DNA of 64,000 bases from JAAYZM01 sp964510785. Its GTDB lineage: Bacteria; Actinomycetota; Actinomycetes; Actinomycetales; Cellulomonadaceae. Below the pieces are notes generated by a model, which saw nothing but the letters and a program-made list of their open reading frames with translations, did no database searches and was not told where the DNA came from. Where the stretch lies: the NCBI GenBank assembly GCA_964510785.1, contig CAZECM010000003.1, positions 22,118 through 86,117 of the forward strand, read 5' to 3'. Of the stretch, positions 1-8,916 are shown piece after piece (position 1 is the first letter of the stretch; each line of letters opens with the position of its first letter). The position numbers and the translations under genes were made by a program.

Positions 1-153
1 CAGATGCGCTCCTACGTGCTGCACCCGTACCAGATGGTCAAGGACCTGCGCACGGAGCACGAGGTCGGCAACACGAGCGCGGTGTTCGACGGCGAGATCG
101 ACGACTTCATCGAGGCGGGCATCCGCTGGCGCCGTGGCGCCCCCATGGGGTAG
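1..153 (+). CDS. prfB: Peptide chain release factor 2, C-terminal end (partial)
   Basis: This is the last 50 codons of RF2, cut by the window edge, ending at a TAG at 151-153. RF2 releases nascent chains at UGA and UAA stop codons. The visible segment contains the family's C-terminal pattern RSYVLHPYQMVKDLRTEHE followed by a short acidic helix and a basic tail. The GGQ catalytic loop lies upstream of the window and cannot be checked. The position directly before ftsE and ftsX is the usual actinobacterial order, which supports the call. Confidence 0.93.
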   Translation, partial: QMRSYVLHPYQMVKDLRTEHEVGNTSAVFDGEIDDFIEAGIRWRRGAPMG

Positions 154-241
154 TTGTGCCGGTTCGCCGGTTTCGGTGAGCAGGTCGACGCCGTCGGCCC
201 CGGCGTGTCACCGGCCCCGGGGCTCCCGCCGTGCCTACGCT

Positions 242-297
242 CAAACCGGCCAGGAGTTCGCAGTGCACTTCCCCGACCCCGAGACTGGCCCGGTTTG
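242..297 (+). promoter_or_regulatory. Long stem-loop immediately before the ftsE start
   Basis: CAAACCGG at 242-249 is perfectly complementary to CCGGTTTG at 290-297, and the inner CCAG (250-253) pairs with CTGG (285-288) with one bulged base. The 3' arm ends two nucleotides before the GTG start of ftsE, where a Shine-Dalgarno sequence would be expected and none is obvious. It could limit ftsE translation or act as an intrinsic stop for prfB transcripts; there is no T tract, so the function is inferred only. Confidence 0.45.
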
Positions 298-299
298 CC

Positions 300-989
<690 letters not shown>

Positions 990-997
990 GGCCCGCC

Positions 998-1924
998 ATG
1001 AGACTTCAGTTCATCCTCTCCGAGATCGGCATCGGGCTACGTCGCAACGTCTCGATGGCCGTCTCCGTCGTGCTCGTCACGTTCGTCTCGCTCGTGTTCG
1101 TCGGTGCCGCGGCGCTGCTGCAGATGCAGATCGCCAACCTGCAGGCCGACTGGTACGGCAAGGTCGAGGTCTCCGTGTTCCTGTGCCCCGCGGGGAGCCT
1201 CGAGCTCAACTGCGCGGACGGCGAGGCCACCCAGGAGCAGATCCAGGCGATCGACGACCTGCTCGCCTCGCCCGAGCTCGACCCGATCGTCGAGCGCGTG
1301 TTCTTCGAGACGAAGGAGGACGCCTTCAAGGCGTTCGAGCGCCGCTACGGGGACGACCCGACGTACGCCGACATCACGGTCGCGGACATGCAGGCCGCGT
1401 TCCGGGTCAAGCTCAGCGACCCCGAGCAGTACCAGGTGGTCGCCGAGGTGCTCGGCGGCCGGCCCGGGGTCGAGGAGATCAAGGACCAGCGCGACTACTT
1501 CCAGTCGATCTTCGCCCTGCTCGGTGGGCTCACGATGCTGTCCGTCGGGTTCGCCGTCGTCATGCTCGTGGCCGCCGTGCTGCTCGTCGCCACGACCATC
1601 CGCCTCTCCGCGATGAGCCGGCGCCGCGAGACGGGCATCATGCGGCTCGTCGGCGCCTCGAACTTCTTCATCCAGCTCCCGTTCATGCTCGAGGGCGCGA
1701 TCGCCGCGACCATCGGGGCACTCCTCGCGGGCGTCACGCTGTGGTTCGGCGTGCAGACGATGACCACGGAGTGGCTCGGCGACTCGCAGGAAGGCCTGCT
1801 CGGTAGCGCCAACCTCGTGTCCACGGCGGACGTGCTCACGGTCGCACCGCTCCTCGTGGGGCTCGCGATCGTGCTCGCCACGATCTCCTCCGTGGTCACC
1901 CTGAGCCGGTACACGAAGGTCTAG
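998..1924 (+). CDS. ftsX: Cell division permease-like protein FtsX
   Basis: A 308-residue membrane partner of FtsE. The sequence begins with a short cytoplasmic segment, then a first membrane helix at about residues 20-44, a long extracytoplasmic domain to about 170 that in homologues contacts the murein hydrolase, and three C-terminal membrane helices (about 175-203, 220-245 and 275-300). It carries the FtsX-type segment RRRETGIMRLVGAS. It starts 8 nt after ftsE and ends 11 nt before a secreted coiled-coil M23 peptidase, the genetic signature of the FtsEX-hydrolase system. The extracytoplasmic loop has two cysteines (near 67 and 76) that may form a disulfide. Confidence 0.96.
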   Translation: MRLQFILSEIGIGLRRNVSMAVSVVLVTFVSLVFVGAAALLQMQIANLQADWYGKVEVSVFLCPAGSLELNCADGEATQEQIQAIDDLLASPELDPIVERVFFETKEDAFKAFERRYGDDPTYADITVADMQAAFRVKLSDPEQYQVVAEVLGGRPGVEEIKDQRDYFQSIFALLGGLTMLSVGFAVVMLVAAVLLVATTIRLSAMSRRRETGIMRLVGASNFFIQLPFMLEGAIAATIGALLAGVTLWFGVQTMTTEWLGDSQEGLLGSANLVSTADVLTVAPLLVGLAIVLATISSVVTLSRYTKV

Positions 1925-1935
1925 GGGAGGCAGCG

Positions 1936-3261
1936 ATGACGACGACGTACACCGGCGTCCTGCGCGGCCGGTCGCGGCTGTGGGCGGTGCTCGCCGCCGC
2001 GGTCGCCATGGTGCTGTGCCTCGCCGTGCTGTCCGCCGTCGGCCCCGCCCACGCGGACGAGCTCGACGACAAGCGTCGCGCCGCAGAGGAGAAGCAGCGT
2101 CAGAACGAGAAGGACCTCGAGGAGCTCTCGCACGACCTCGAGGAGATCGGCGAGGACCTCGCCGAGGCGCTCATCGCGCTCAAGAAGATCGAGCAGCAGC
2201 TCCCCGACGCCCAGGCGGCGCTCCAGGTGGCCCAGGACGCGTACGCGAAGGCGAAGCGCGAGGTCAAGGCCCTCGAGGATCGTCTCGAGGCGCAGGAGAC
2301 CACGGAGGCCGAGCTCGTCGACCGCATCGCCGAGGACGAGGCGCGCAGCGTCGAGGTCCGGGCGAGCGTCGGTGCGCTGGCCCGGCAGGCCCTCAAGGGT
2401 GACCTGTCGACGTCGAGCCTCGCGATCATGCTCGACGCCGCGGACCCGCAGGAGTACGTCCAGCAGTCCGGCCTCGTCACCACGGCACTGCGCTCCCAGA
2501 CCCAGCTCCTCGACCAGCTCGCGCAGGACGATGCCGCCAACCGCAACGCGAAGGTGCGCCTCGAGGCGGTGCGCGAGCGGATCGCGGACCTGCGGGCGGC
2601 CGCCGTCGTGAAGCAGAAGGAAGCGAACGAGCACCGCAAGGAAGCCCAGGCGCACGAGACGACCGTGCGGGCCCTCATCGACGACCAGAAGGTGAAGACG
2701 GCGTTCATCCAGTCCCGCAAGGACGAGATGGAGGCCAAGGAGGCCCAGCTCAAGCGCGACCGCGCCTCGCTAGAGAGCGACATCAAGGACATCATCAAGA
2801 AGCAGAAGGAGCTCGCCGCCAAGAAGAAGAAGGGCGAGAAGCCGGGTCCCGTCGGTTCGGGGATCTTCCAGAACCCGTCGTCGTACTCCCCGATGTACGT
2901 CACGTCGTCGTACGGCTGGCGCACCCACCCCGTGCTCGGGTACCCGCGACTGCATGCCGGCATCGACCTGCGCGCATACTGCGGGGTCAACATCCTTGCC
3001 GGGCGCAAGGGCGAGGTCGTGTGGGCCAAGTACCGCTCGGGGTACGGCAACCAGGTGCTCGTCGACCACGGCGAGATCAACGGCAACTCCGTGATGTCGA
3101 GCTACAACCACCTGCAGGGCTTCAACGTCTCGGCGGGGCAGCAGGTCTCCGGGGGCAGCGTCGTCGGCTACTCGGGCTCGACGGGCACCTCGACGGCGTG
3201 CCACCTGCACTTCGAGGTCTACATCAACGGCGGCACGGTGGACCCGTACCCGTACCTGTAG
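1936..3261 (+). CDS. Secreted coiled-coil M23 family peptidoglycan endopeptidase
   Basis: A 441-residue protein with an N-terminal signal peptide (hydrophobic stretch about 18-38, ending at AHA), a very charged Lys/Glu-rich coiled coil from about 42 to 300, and a C-terminal M23 (LytM) domain. Zinc-binding residues are visible: H340 and D344 in RLHAGID and H423-L-H425 in HLHF, so the enzyme should be active. The architecture matches EnvC-like or RipC-like FtsEX-dependent hydrolases; the direct linkage to ftsX supports regulation by FtsEX. A good ribosome-binding site (GGGAGG) precedes the ATG. A conserved Cys (C422) adjoins the HLH motif. Confidence 0.88.
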   Translation: MTTTYTGVLRGRSRLWAVLAAAVAMVLCLAVLSAVGPAHADELDDKRRAAEEKQRQNEKDLEELSHDLEEIGEDLAEALIALKKIEQQLPDAQAALQVAQDAYAKAKREVKALEDRLEAQETTEAELVDRIAEDEARSVEVRASVGALARQALKGDLSTSSLAIMLDAADPQEYVQQSGLVTTALRSQTQLLDQLAQDDAANRNAKVRLEAVRERIADLRAAAVVKQKEANEHRKEAQAHETTVRALIDDQKVKTAFIQSRKDEMEAKEAQLKRDRASLESDIKDIIKKQKELAAKKKKGEKPGPVGSGIFQNPSSYSPMYVTSSYGWRTHPVLGYPRLHAGIDLRAYCGVNILAGRKGEVVWAKYRSGYGNQVLVDHGEINGNSVMSSYNHLQGFNVSAGQQVSGGSVVGYSGSTGTSTACHLHFEVYINGGTVDPYPYL

Positions 3262-3342
3262 CGCCCGGCAATACGCTCGTCCCAACGCCCGGTGACCGGT
3301 AGTCTCCTCTACTCTTTGCAGGGGCTGGACTGGGAGGCACAC

Positions 3343-3813
3343 GTGGCACGGGACCAGGGGCGACAGCAGATCGCCTCGAACCGCAAGGCGCGGCACGACT
3401 ACGCCATCGAGGACGTCTTCGAGGCGGGCATCATGCTCTCGGGCACCGAGGTCAAGGCGTTGCGCGCCGGGCGGGCCTCGCTCACCGACGGCTTCGTGTC
3501 GATCGACGGCGGTGAGGCGTGGCTCGAAGGCGTCCACATCTCCGAGTACTCCCAGGGCACGTGGACCAACCACGCCCCGCGGCGCAAGCGCAAGCTCCTG
3601 CTGCACCGTGAGGAGATCGACCGCCTCGACTCCCGGGTGCGCGAGAAGGGCCTCACGATCGTGCCCCTCGCCCTGTACTTCCTCGACGGGCGGGCGAAGG
3701 TCGAGATCGCGCTCGCTCGAGGCAAGCGCGAGTGGGACAAGCGACAGGCGCTGCGAGAGCGGCAGGACGACCTCGAGGCGCGCAAGGCGATGCATCGCAA
3801 GGAGGAGCGTTGA
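3343..3813 (+). CDS. smpB: SsrA-binding protein SmpB
   Basis: A 156-residue tmRNA cofactor that binds tmRNA and brings it to stalled ribosomes. It contains the family hallmarks NRKARHDYAIEDVFEAGIML, GTEVKALRAG and the basic C-terminal tail KREWDKRQALRERQ. The GTG at 3343 is used because a strong GGAGG lies 6 nt upstream (3333-3337) and VARDQGRQQIASNRKARHDY is the typical start; the frame stays open upstream but without family similarity. Its RNA partner ssrA lies about 3 kb downstream in this window. Confidence 0.97.
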   Translation: MARDQGRQQIASNRKARHDYAIEDVFEAGIMLSGTEVKALRAGRASLTDGFVSIDGGEAWLEGVHISEYSQGTWTNHAPRRKRKLLLHREEIDRLDSRVREKGLTIVPLALYFLDGRAKVEIALARGKREWDKRQALRERQDDLEARKAMHRKEER

Positions 3814-5720
3814 ACGTCGGGTGCCTCGGTCGGACGGTGTCCGCCGTCGTCGGCCTCCTCCTCGTGGTGCTCGCGAGCCTCGTCGCGTTCGCGCCGGCGC
3901 ACGCCGGCACGGTGCGGGCCGACGACGGCGCACTCCTGACCTATGGGCGCCAGATCGTCCGGTACGACGTCACCGTCGACATCGACACCGCCGGGGTCGC
4001 GCAGGTCTCGATCGACATGGACTTCTCGTTCGGCAACAACCCCGGGCACGGTCCGTACATCTGGCTGCCGACACGTCAGGGCTACGACACCGAGCAGGAC
4101 CGGATCTACAAGATCTCGAACATCCGGGCGCGCTCCGCGACCGGGGCGCCCGCGAAGGCCCACGTGGACCGGAGCAGGAACGCCGTCACGGTGCGCGTCG
4201 GTGACGAAGACCGCGGCAACATCAGCGGGGTGCAGCAGTACACGATCAGCTACCGGCTCGAGGGCATGCTCAACGGGGCGGCCGGGGACGGGACCTTCGA
4301 CGAGTTCTACTGGAACGCGATCGGGGTGGGCTGGGAGATCCCGATCTCTAACGCGACCGTGACGGTGCGTGGCCCCGGCGCCATCGCGGACGCGACGTGC
4401 TTCGCCGGGCCGCAGGGTTCCACGGAGCAGTGCACCGACTTCTCGCACGAGGGCACGACGGCGCGCTTCGCCGAGGCCGTGCTCCCCGTGGGCCGGCTGT
4501 TCTCCGTGGTGGTCGGCTGGCCCGCAGGGACCTTCGAGGGCATCGAGCCGATCCTCGTGCCCAAGCCCAAGGCGACCGATCCCGTCGATCCCGGCAGCCC
4601 CGCGGGTGTCGCCGCCGCGATCATCCTGCTCGGCGGTGTCGGCACCGCGATCACGCGGGTACGGATGCGCGGGCGCGACGAGGCGTACCTCGGTCTCACG
4701 CCGGGCGTCGAGCCGGGGATCGGCCAGGACACGCGCGTGGGGAATCGGGACTCGCGTGCGCCGATCGCCGTGCAGTTCGAGCCGCCACGCGACCTGCACC
4801 CCGGTGTGGTCGGCACGCTCGTCGACGAGGTCGCGGACCCGCACGACGTCACCGCGACGCTCGTTGACCTCGCGGTGCGCGGGTACCTGCGCATCGAGGA
4901 GGTGCCGCGCAAGAACCCGAACAAGCGCGCCAAGGACTGGACGCTCGTCAGGCTCACGGACACCACGATGTCGCTCGCGCCGTTCGAGAACGCGCTCTTC
5001 GACGGCATCTTCGCCGGGCGCGAGGAGGTGAGGCTCTCCTCCCTCAAGACGACGTTTGCCTCGACGATGGCAACCGTGCAGCGCGGCCTGTACGGCGAGG
5101 TGACGGGGCGCGGCTGGTTCCGTGCCGACCCGCAGGCCGTGCGCGCCCGTTGGCGGGTGAGCGGCTGGCTCCTCATCGTCGCGTCGTTCGCCGTCGCCCT
5201 CTTCTGGGGCGGTGCCGGCGGGACGCGGGGGTTCCTCCTCGTGCCCCTCGCGCTGCTCACCACGGGGATCGTGGTCAACGTGTGCGCGAAGCGCGCGCCC
5301 GGCCGCACCGCCGCGGGCACGGCCGTCCTGGCACAGACGCTCGGCTTCAAGCAGTACATCGCCACGGCCGAGGCGAACCAGCTGCGCTGGGAGGAGGGGG
5401 AGGACATCTTCTCCCGCTACCTGCCCTACGCGATCGTGTTCGGCGAGACGAAGCGCTGGGCACGGGTCTTCGAGGACCTTGCCGCTCAGGGGCTCGACGT
5501 CACGGAACCCTCGTGGTACGTGGGTCACGGCGCGGCGCACGGGGCGCTCTGGTCGCACGGCGGTGGTTTCTCGAGCTCGCTCGCCTCGTTCACCTCGACC
5601 GCCACGACGTCGATCTCGGCCCCGGCACCGTCGACGTCCGGTAGCTCCGGCGGGTCCGGCTTCTCCGGCGGCGGCTCCTCCGGTGGTGGCGGCGGTGGTG
5701 GTGGCGGCGGGGGCTGGTAG
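3810..5720 (+). CDS. DUF2207 domain membrane protein with glycine-rich C-terminus
   Basis: A 636-residue predicted membrane protein of unknown function. It has a signal peptide (about 1-30, ending AHA), a large extracytoplasmic N-terminal domain typical of DUF2207, a membrane helix near 262-280, a cytoplasmic segment, two more helices near 450-490, and a C-terminal tail ending in FSGGGSSGGGG and further glycines, a trait of the family. The TTG start at 3810 overlaps the smpB stop codon by four bases and has GGAGGAG just upstream; a GTG at 3837 is the alternative. The overlap suggests translational coupling to smpB. Confidence 0.8.
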   Translation: MNVGCLGRTVSAVVGLLLVVLASLVAFAPAHAGTVRADDGALLTYGRQIVRYDVTVDIDTAGVAQVSIDMDFSFGNNPGHGPYIWLPTRQGYDTEQDRIYKISNIRARSATGAPAKAHVDRSRNAVTVRVGDEDRGNISGVQQYTISYRLEGMLNGAAGDGTFDEFYWNAIGVGWEIPISNATVTVRGPGAIADATCFAGPQGSTEQCTDFSHEGTTARFAEAVLPVGRLFSVVVGWPAGTFEGIEPILVPKPKATDPVDPGSPAGVAAAIILLGGVGTAITRVRMRGRDEAYLGLTPGVEPGIGQDTRVGNRDSRAPIAVQFEPPRDLHPGVVGTLVDEVADPHDVTATLVDLAVRGYLRIEEVPRKNPNKRAKDWTLVRLTDTTMSLAPFENALFDGIFAGREEVRLSSLKTTFASTMATVQRGLYGEVTGRGWFRADPQAVRARWRVSGWLLIVASFAVALFWGGAGGTRGFLLVPLALLTTGIVVNVCAKRAPGRTAAGTAVLAQTLGFKQYIATAEANQLRWEEGEDIFSRYLPYAIVFGETKRWARVFEDLAAQGLDVTEPSWYVGHGAAHGALWSHGGGFSSSLASFTSTATTSISAPAPSTSGSSGGSGFSGGGSSGGGGGGGGGGGW

Positions 5721-5723
5721 CCC

Positions 5724-6653
5724 GTGCTCGTCTGCTGCGGCCTGACAACGCTCGACGTGACGCAGGTGGTCGACCGCCTGCCCGCGCCCAACGAGAAGCT
5801 CACGGGGCGCGAGCTCACCGTGGCCTTCGGTGGCCCTGCGGCCAACGCGGCGGCGACGGCCGTGGCGCTCGGGGTTCCGGTCACCCTCGTGACGGGGGTG
5901 GGTTCCGGGCCGATTGGCCAGGTGGTGCGCGCGAAGCTCGCGGCCGCCGGGGTGCGGCTCGTGGACCTGCTCGAGGGGCAGGACGTCGACCCGCCCGTCT
6001 CGACCGTGCTCGTCACTGCGTCGACGGGGGAGCGCGCCGTCGTCTCCGTCAACGACGCCCGGCCGCGGGAGTATGGCGCCGTGCCCGACGGCGTGCTCGC
6101 GGGTGCCGGGACGCTGCTCGTGGACGGGCGGCTCGTCGAGGCCGCGATACCTCTGGCTCGCGCGGCCCGGGCCGCCGGGTTGCGCGTCATGATCGACGGC
6201 GGCTCGTACAAGCCCGGCACGGAGGAGCTGCTCGCCGAGTGCGACGTCGCGATCGTCTCGGCTGACTTCCACCTGCCGGGAGATGGTTCGCCGACGACGG
6301 CGGACCCCGGGTCGGTCGAGGACCTGGCAGCGATCGCCGCGGGTGGGCCGGCGTTCGTGGCCCGCAGCGCAGGGGAGGGCGCCATCGCGACGCTCGTGGG
6401 GGGCGCCGTCGTCGGCGTCGAGGTTCCTGGGGCTTCGCGTGTTGTCGACACTCTCGGTGCCGGTGACGTGCTGCATGGTGCGTTCGCGGCGGCCTGGCAC
6501 GCGTGGCGGGGACGCGAGCTCGAGGCGTTGCGGTTCGCCGCCCGGGTCGCGACGGCGTCCGTGGAGCACGCCGGTGCGCGCGGCTGGGTGGCCGACGAGC
6601 CGGTGCGTTCGAGCTTTGCCGAGGAAATACGTGGGGGAGTGTCGGTGTTGTGA
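5724..6653 (+). CDS. PfkB family carbohydrate kinase
   Basis: A 309-residue sugar or nucleoside kinase of the ribokinase (PfkB) fold. Motif 1 is FGGPAANAAATAVALG near residues 35-50 and motif 2 is DTLGAGDVLHGAF, with the catalytic base D248 in GAGD (245-248). It begins with GTG 3 nt after the DUF2207 stop codon, so it is probably the last gene of that transcript. The substrate cannot be read from sequence; relatives phosphorylate ribose, fructose-like sugars or adenosine. Confidence 0.85.
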   Translation: MLVCCGLTTLDVTQVVDRLPAPNEKLTGRELTVAFGGPAANAAATAVALGVPVTLVTGVGSGPIGQVVRAKLAAAGVRLVDLLEGQDVDPPVSTVLVTASTGERAVVSVNDARPREYGAVPDGVLAGAGTLLVDGRLVEAAIPLARAARAAGLRVMIDGGSYKPGTEELLAECDVAIVSADFHLPGDGSPTTADPGSVEDLAAIAAGGPAFVARSAGEGAIATLVGGAVVGVEVPGASRVVDTLGAGDVLHGAFAAAWHAWRGRELEALRFAARVATASVEHAGARGWVADEPVRSSFAEEIRGGVSVL

Positions 6654-6701
6654 CGTACGCTTGACCTTGTCGGACGGGCCCTTCGTGGGGTGCGACCGGC
6701 G

Positions 6702-6707
6702 CACAAT
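6702..6707 (+). promoter_or_regulatory. Probable -10 box of ssrA
   Basis: CACAAT ends six bases before the first tmRNA nucleotide at 6714, correct spacing for a -10 element. No convincing -35 hexamer is seen at the expected distance, although TTGACC occurs further up at 6661. The 60-nt gap after the sugar kinase gene is otherwise unremarkable. Confidence 0.45.
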
Positions 6708-6713
6708 TCCATA

Positions 6714-7078
6714 GGGGGTGATCGGTTTCGACGGTGGTCGTCGAGCCAGGAGAAGCGGGCCGAGGACGCACGGTTATCTCGTTAACGATCCGCGCAAACC
6801 TATAGGTGCCAACTCCAAGAGCACCGACTTCGCCCTCGCCGCCTGAGCGAGCCCCGAAGTCCGTCAGCCTGAGTACGCTCTCGACTCAGTAACTGGCGTC
6901 AGCTAGAGAGCCACTGCTGGTAGTCCTCGTCGTCGGGACTGCCGGGACTTCTAGACGACTGGGCCTGTTCACGTCTTGCCTGTGTGAGCGTGAGGGCCGA
7001 GAAAAGCGCAGACAGGCTGCGCCCGGAGAAGCCCTGGTTTTTCGCCACCGGACGCGGGTTCGATTCCCGCCACCTCCA
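6714..7078 (+). ncRNA. ssrA: Transfer-messenger RNA (tmRNA)
   Basis: This RNA rescues stalled ribosomes and adds a proteolysis tag. The 5' end GGGGGTG (6714-6720) pairs with CACCTCC (7071-7077), including the conserved third-position G-U wobble, to make the tRNA-like acceptor stem. It is followed by the family sequence ATCGGTTTCGAC. The T arm CGCGGGTTCGATTCCCGC precedes the acceptor 3' strand. The discriminator base is A7078; CCA is not encoded and must be added. The tag reading frame sits at 6808-6846. The length of about 365 nt is normal for actinobacteria. SmpB is encoded at 3343-3813. Confidence 0.97.
6808..6846 (+). other. tmRNA proteolysis tag reading frame
   Basis: The resume codon GCC at 6808 begins a frame reading ANSKSTDFALAA followed by TGA at 6844-6846. 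The C-terminal ALAA is the degron recognised by ClpXP-type proteases. Related actinobacteria usually have Arg where this tag has Ser at position 5 (from memory), a small variation. Confidence 0.93.
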
Positions 7079-7116
7079 CTGACCTGTGCCCGCGTTCGCG
7101 TGGGTCAGGCGCATCG

Positions 7117-7149
7117 AGGCCGTCGTCCACCGCCATGGACGGCGGCCTT
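7117..7149 (+). terminator. Hairpin terminator downstream of ssrA
   Basis: AGGCCGTCGTCC (7117-7128) pairs with GGACGGCGGCCT (7137-7148) over 12 bp with one G-U pair and an 8-nt loop, followed by a weak T-containing stretch. A smaller stem (CTGACC 7079-7084 with GGTCAG 7103-7108) lies between it and ssrA. Likely ends the tmRNA transcript. Confidence 0.6.
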
Positions 7150-7226
7150 CGTGTGTCTGTCGGCTGGTCGCGGGGCCGAGCGTCGCTTGCTGGCCCGCCG
7201 AAGAACGCTGGAGCCCTCACTGACCC

Positions 7227-7272
7227 TTGACGTCATGCATTTAGCGGATAGAATCACCTCTATGCATGACGT
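7227..7272 (+). promoter_or_regulatory. Promoter and inverted-repeat operator of the AbiE pair
   Basis: A -35 TTGACG (7227-7232) and -10 TAGAAT (7249-7254) are separated by 16 nt, placing transcription start at about 7261-7262, on the ATG itself, so the antitoxin mRNA is probably leaderless. A perfect 11-bp inverted repeat, ACGTCATGCAT (7230-7240) and ATGCATGACGT (7262-7272), flanks the -10 box and overlaps the -35 and the start codon. AbiEi antitoxins of studied systems repress their own promoter by binding inverted repeats, so this is the expected operator. Confidence 0.75.
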
Positions 7273-7864
7273 TGATCACGACCATCTCTACTCGACCCTG
7301 GAGAGCCAGAGTGGCTACTTCACCGCGAGCCAGGCGCTCGAGGCGGGGATGGATCGCAGCACGTTGCGTCACCACGCGAGGCCTGGGGGGCGGTACGAAC
7401 GGATCGGGCGCGGCGTGTACAGGCTGCGCCAGTATCCGACAAGTTCGCTAGAGCACGTTGTCGCGGCGTGGCTCCCGCTCAGGACCGCTGGCGGTGTCGT
7501 GTCACACGAGAGTGCGCTGGAGCTCTACGATCTTGCCGACGTCATCCCTGACGCCGTCCATGTCTCGGTCCCACGTTCCCAACGTGGTCAGCGGCCGCGC
7601 CCGGGGGTGCGGTTGCACACTCTGGCCCGTCCGCTCTCCGATGACGAGGTCCGAGGGGTGTCGGGCGTGGAGACGACAAGTCCGGAGCGAACGATCGTGG
7701 ACTGTCTCGACGGCGGGACGCAGCCCGAGCAGGTCGAGCTCGCGGTTCGCCAGGGGCTGCAGCGTGCGCTGACGACACCGCGCCGACTGGTGGACGCAGC
7801 GGCTGCACGCTCGAACGCCATGCGCGACCGGGTCGAGGCGATCGTGCAGCAGGTCGGCCCATGA
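7262..7864 (+). CDS. AbiEi-type antitoxin / autorepressor
   Basis: A 200-residue protein with an N-terminal winged helix (about 15-60, containing YFTASQALEAGMDRSTLRHH and GVYRLRQYP) and a C-terminal domain typical of type IV AbiEi antitoxins. In studied systems AbiEi neutralises AbiEii without a stable complex and represses the operon. The ATG at 7262 is preferred over an in-frame ATG at 7235 because the promoter places the transcript start here and no ribosome-binding site is present. The stop overlaps the toxin start by four bases. It is the first gene downstream of ssrA, at the edge of the accessory region. Confidence 0.85.
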   Translation: MHDVDHDHLYSTLESQSGYFTASQALEAGMDRSTLRHHARPGGRYERIGRGVYRLRQYPTSSLEHVVAAWLPLRTAGGVVSHESALELYDLADVIPDAVHVSVPRSQRGQRPRPGVRLHTLARPLSDDEVRGVSGVETTSPERTIVDCLDGGTQPEQVELAVRQGLQRALTTPRRLVDAAAARSNAMRDRVEAIVQQVGP

Positions 7865-8748
7865 GGTACACCACTCCGCCCGCGTTCCGACGTGCACTCG
7901 AGGACAGGCTCAAGACTCTGTCAGGGGCCGATCCGGCGCGACTCGCTCGCTTGCGCAAGCGGATCGTGTTCGAACGGCTCCTCGCCCGCCTCGTTGCGGC
8001 CGCACCCCAAGCCTGGGTCCTCAAAGGCGGGTTCGCGCTCGAACTGCGCCTTGCCGATCACGCCCGGAGCACCAAGGACGTCGACCTCGCCTGGCGCGCC
8101 GAGGAGGACGAAATGCTCGACGCACTCCTCGATGCGGTGGCGCGCGACCTCGGTGACTTCTTCGTGTTCAGCCTCGAACGCGCAGACATCGCCCCGGAGC
8201 TCCTGCGTGGCACCCACCGATTCCGAGTAGTTGCGTCTCTGGCGGGACGACCATTCGAGTCCTTCGTCCTGGACGTCGGATCCCACGAAGGTCCGTTGGC
8301 AGAACAGGATCTGCTCACTACGGCGGACCTTCTCGGTTTCGCCGGCATTCCACCGGTCACCGTGCCCACCCTGCCTCTCGCCGTCCAGGTCGCCGAGAAG
8401 CTGCATGCTTACACCCGCACTTACGAAGGCGGACGGGGCAGCACGCGCACCAAGGACCTCGTCGACCTCGTGCTCATTGCCCAGGCGTTCCCGATAGACG
8501 CCGCGAAGTTGCGCACCGAGATTGACGCCGTCTTCATCCGGCGGGCGACCCACGACGTGCCCAGCGCTCTGCCGCCTCCTCCTGCGAGCTGGCGAGTTCC
8601 GTTCCGGCGCCTCGGCATCGCCGTCGGCATCGACCCTGATCTGGACGCCGGCTACGCGAGCACCGCAGTCTTCCTCGCCCCAGTCCTCGGACGCCAACTG
8701 ACGGCGGGTTCCTGGGATCCCGACACGCAGGCGTGGTTCGGTCACTGA
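7861..8748 (+). CDS. AbiEii/AbiGii-type nucleotidyltransferase toxin
   Basis: A 295-residue predicted nucleotidyltransferase toxin of an AbiE (type IV) toxin-antitoxin system, associated with phage abortive infection; characterised relatives block translation by adding nucleotides to tRNA. Motifs: KGG at 55-57 in VLKGGFALELRL, the metal-binding D73-V-D75 in STKDVDL, AEKLHAY at 178-184 and RTKDLVDL at 196-203, all characteristic of the family. Start ATG overlaps the antitoxin stop (ATGA). Length and motifs are intact, so it should be functional. Confidence 0.87.
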   Translation: MRYTTPPAFRRALEDRLKTLSGADPARLARLRKRIVFERLLARLVAAAPQAWVLKGGFALELRLADHARSTKDVDLAWRAEEDEMLDALLDAVARDLGDFFVFSLERADIAPELLRGTHRFRVVASLAGRPFESFVLDVGSHEGPLAEQDLLTTADLLGFAGIPPVTVPTLPLAVQVAEKLHAYTRTYEGGRGSTRTKDLVDLVLIAQAFPIDAAKLRTEIDAVFIRRATHDVPSALPPPPASWRVPFRRLGIAVGIDPDLDAGYASTAVFLAPVLGRQLTAGSWDPDTQAWFGH

Positions 8749-8774
8749 CTCGCGGCCACCCCTGGGTCGAGTCT

Positions 8775-8793
8775 GCGTTGACGGCGTCAACGC
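8775..8793. repeat. Perfect 19-nt palindrome after the AbiE operon
   Basis: GCGTTGACG (8775-8783), one central G, and CGTCAACGC (8785-8793) are exactly complementary. It lies 26 nt after the toxin stop codon. There is no T tract. It may be an operator left from a decayed neighbouring gene, a recombination site, or a weak terminator. Confidence 0.5.
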
Positions 8794-8916
8794 CCGGTAC
8801 TCGCGAGACTCTCACGGACAGGCCCGATCCGGACGTCTTCGCAAGTCGACCAACTGGTCCCGACGGCTCGTGAAGGTGCAGAACGTCAACATTGTGGCGA
8901 CTCGGGCTATCGCTTG

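Noticed and set aside
5680..5720. GGT/GGC repeats at the end of the DUF2207 gene.
   Set aside because: They encode the glycine-rich tail normal for this family; not a separate repeat element.
3399..6704. A 1101-codon minus-strand open frame and similar long frames opposite real genes (for example 32831-34726 and 22399-24588).
   Set aside because: They lie antisense to clear families, have Arg/His/Asp/Pro-rich shadow composition and no recognisable domains; high GC removes stop codons.
7051..7078. Possible attL site in the ssrA 3' end.
   Set aside because: No second copy of the sequence was found by eye downstream and no integrase gene is present, so an att pair cannot be claimed.
6899..7220. 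Minus-strand frames reading WRWRESNPRPVAKNQG and VAGIEPASGGEKPG.
   Set aside because: They are antisense to the 3' end of ssrA; this type of peptide is a well-known artefact of translating tmRNA/tRNA genes.
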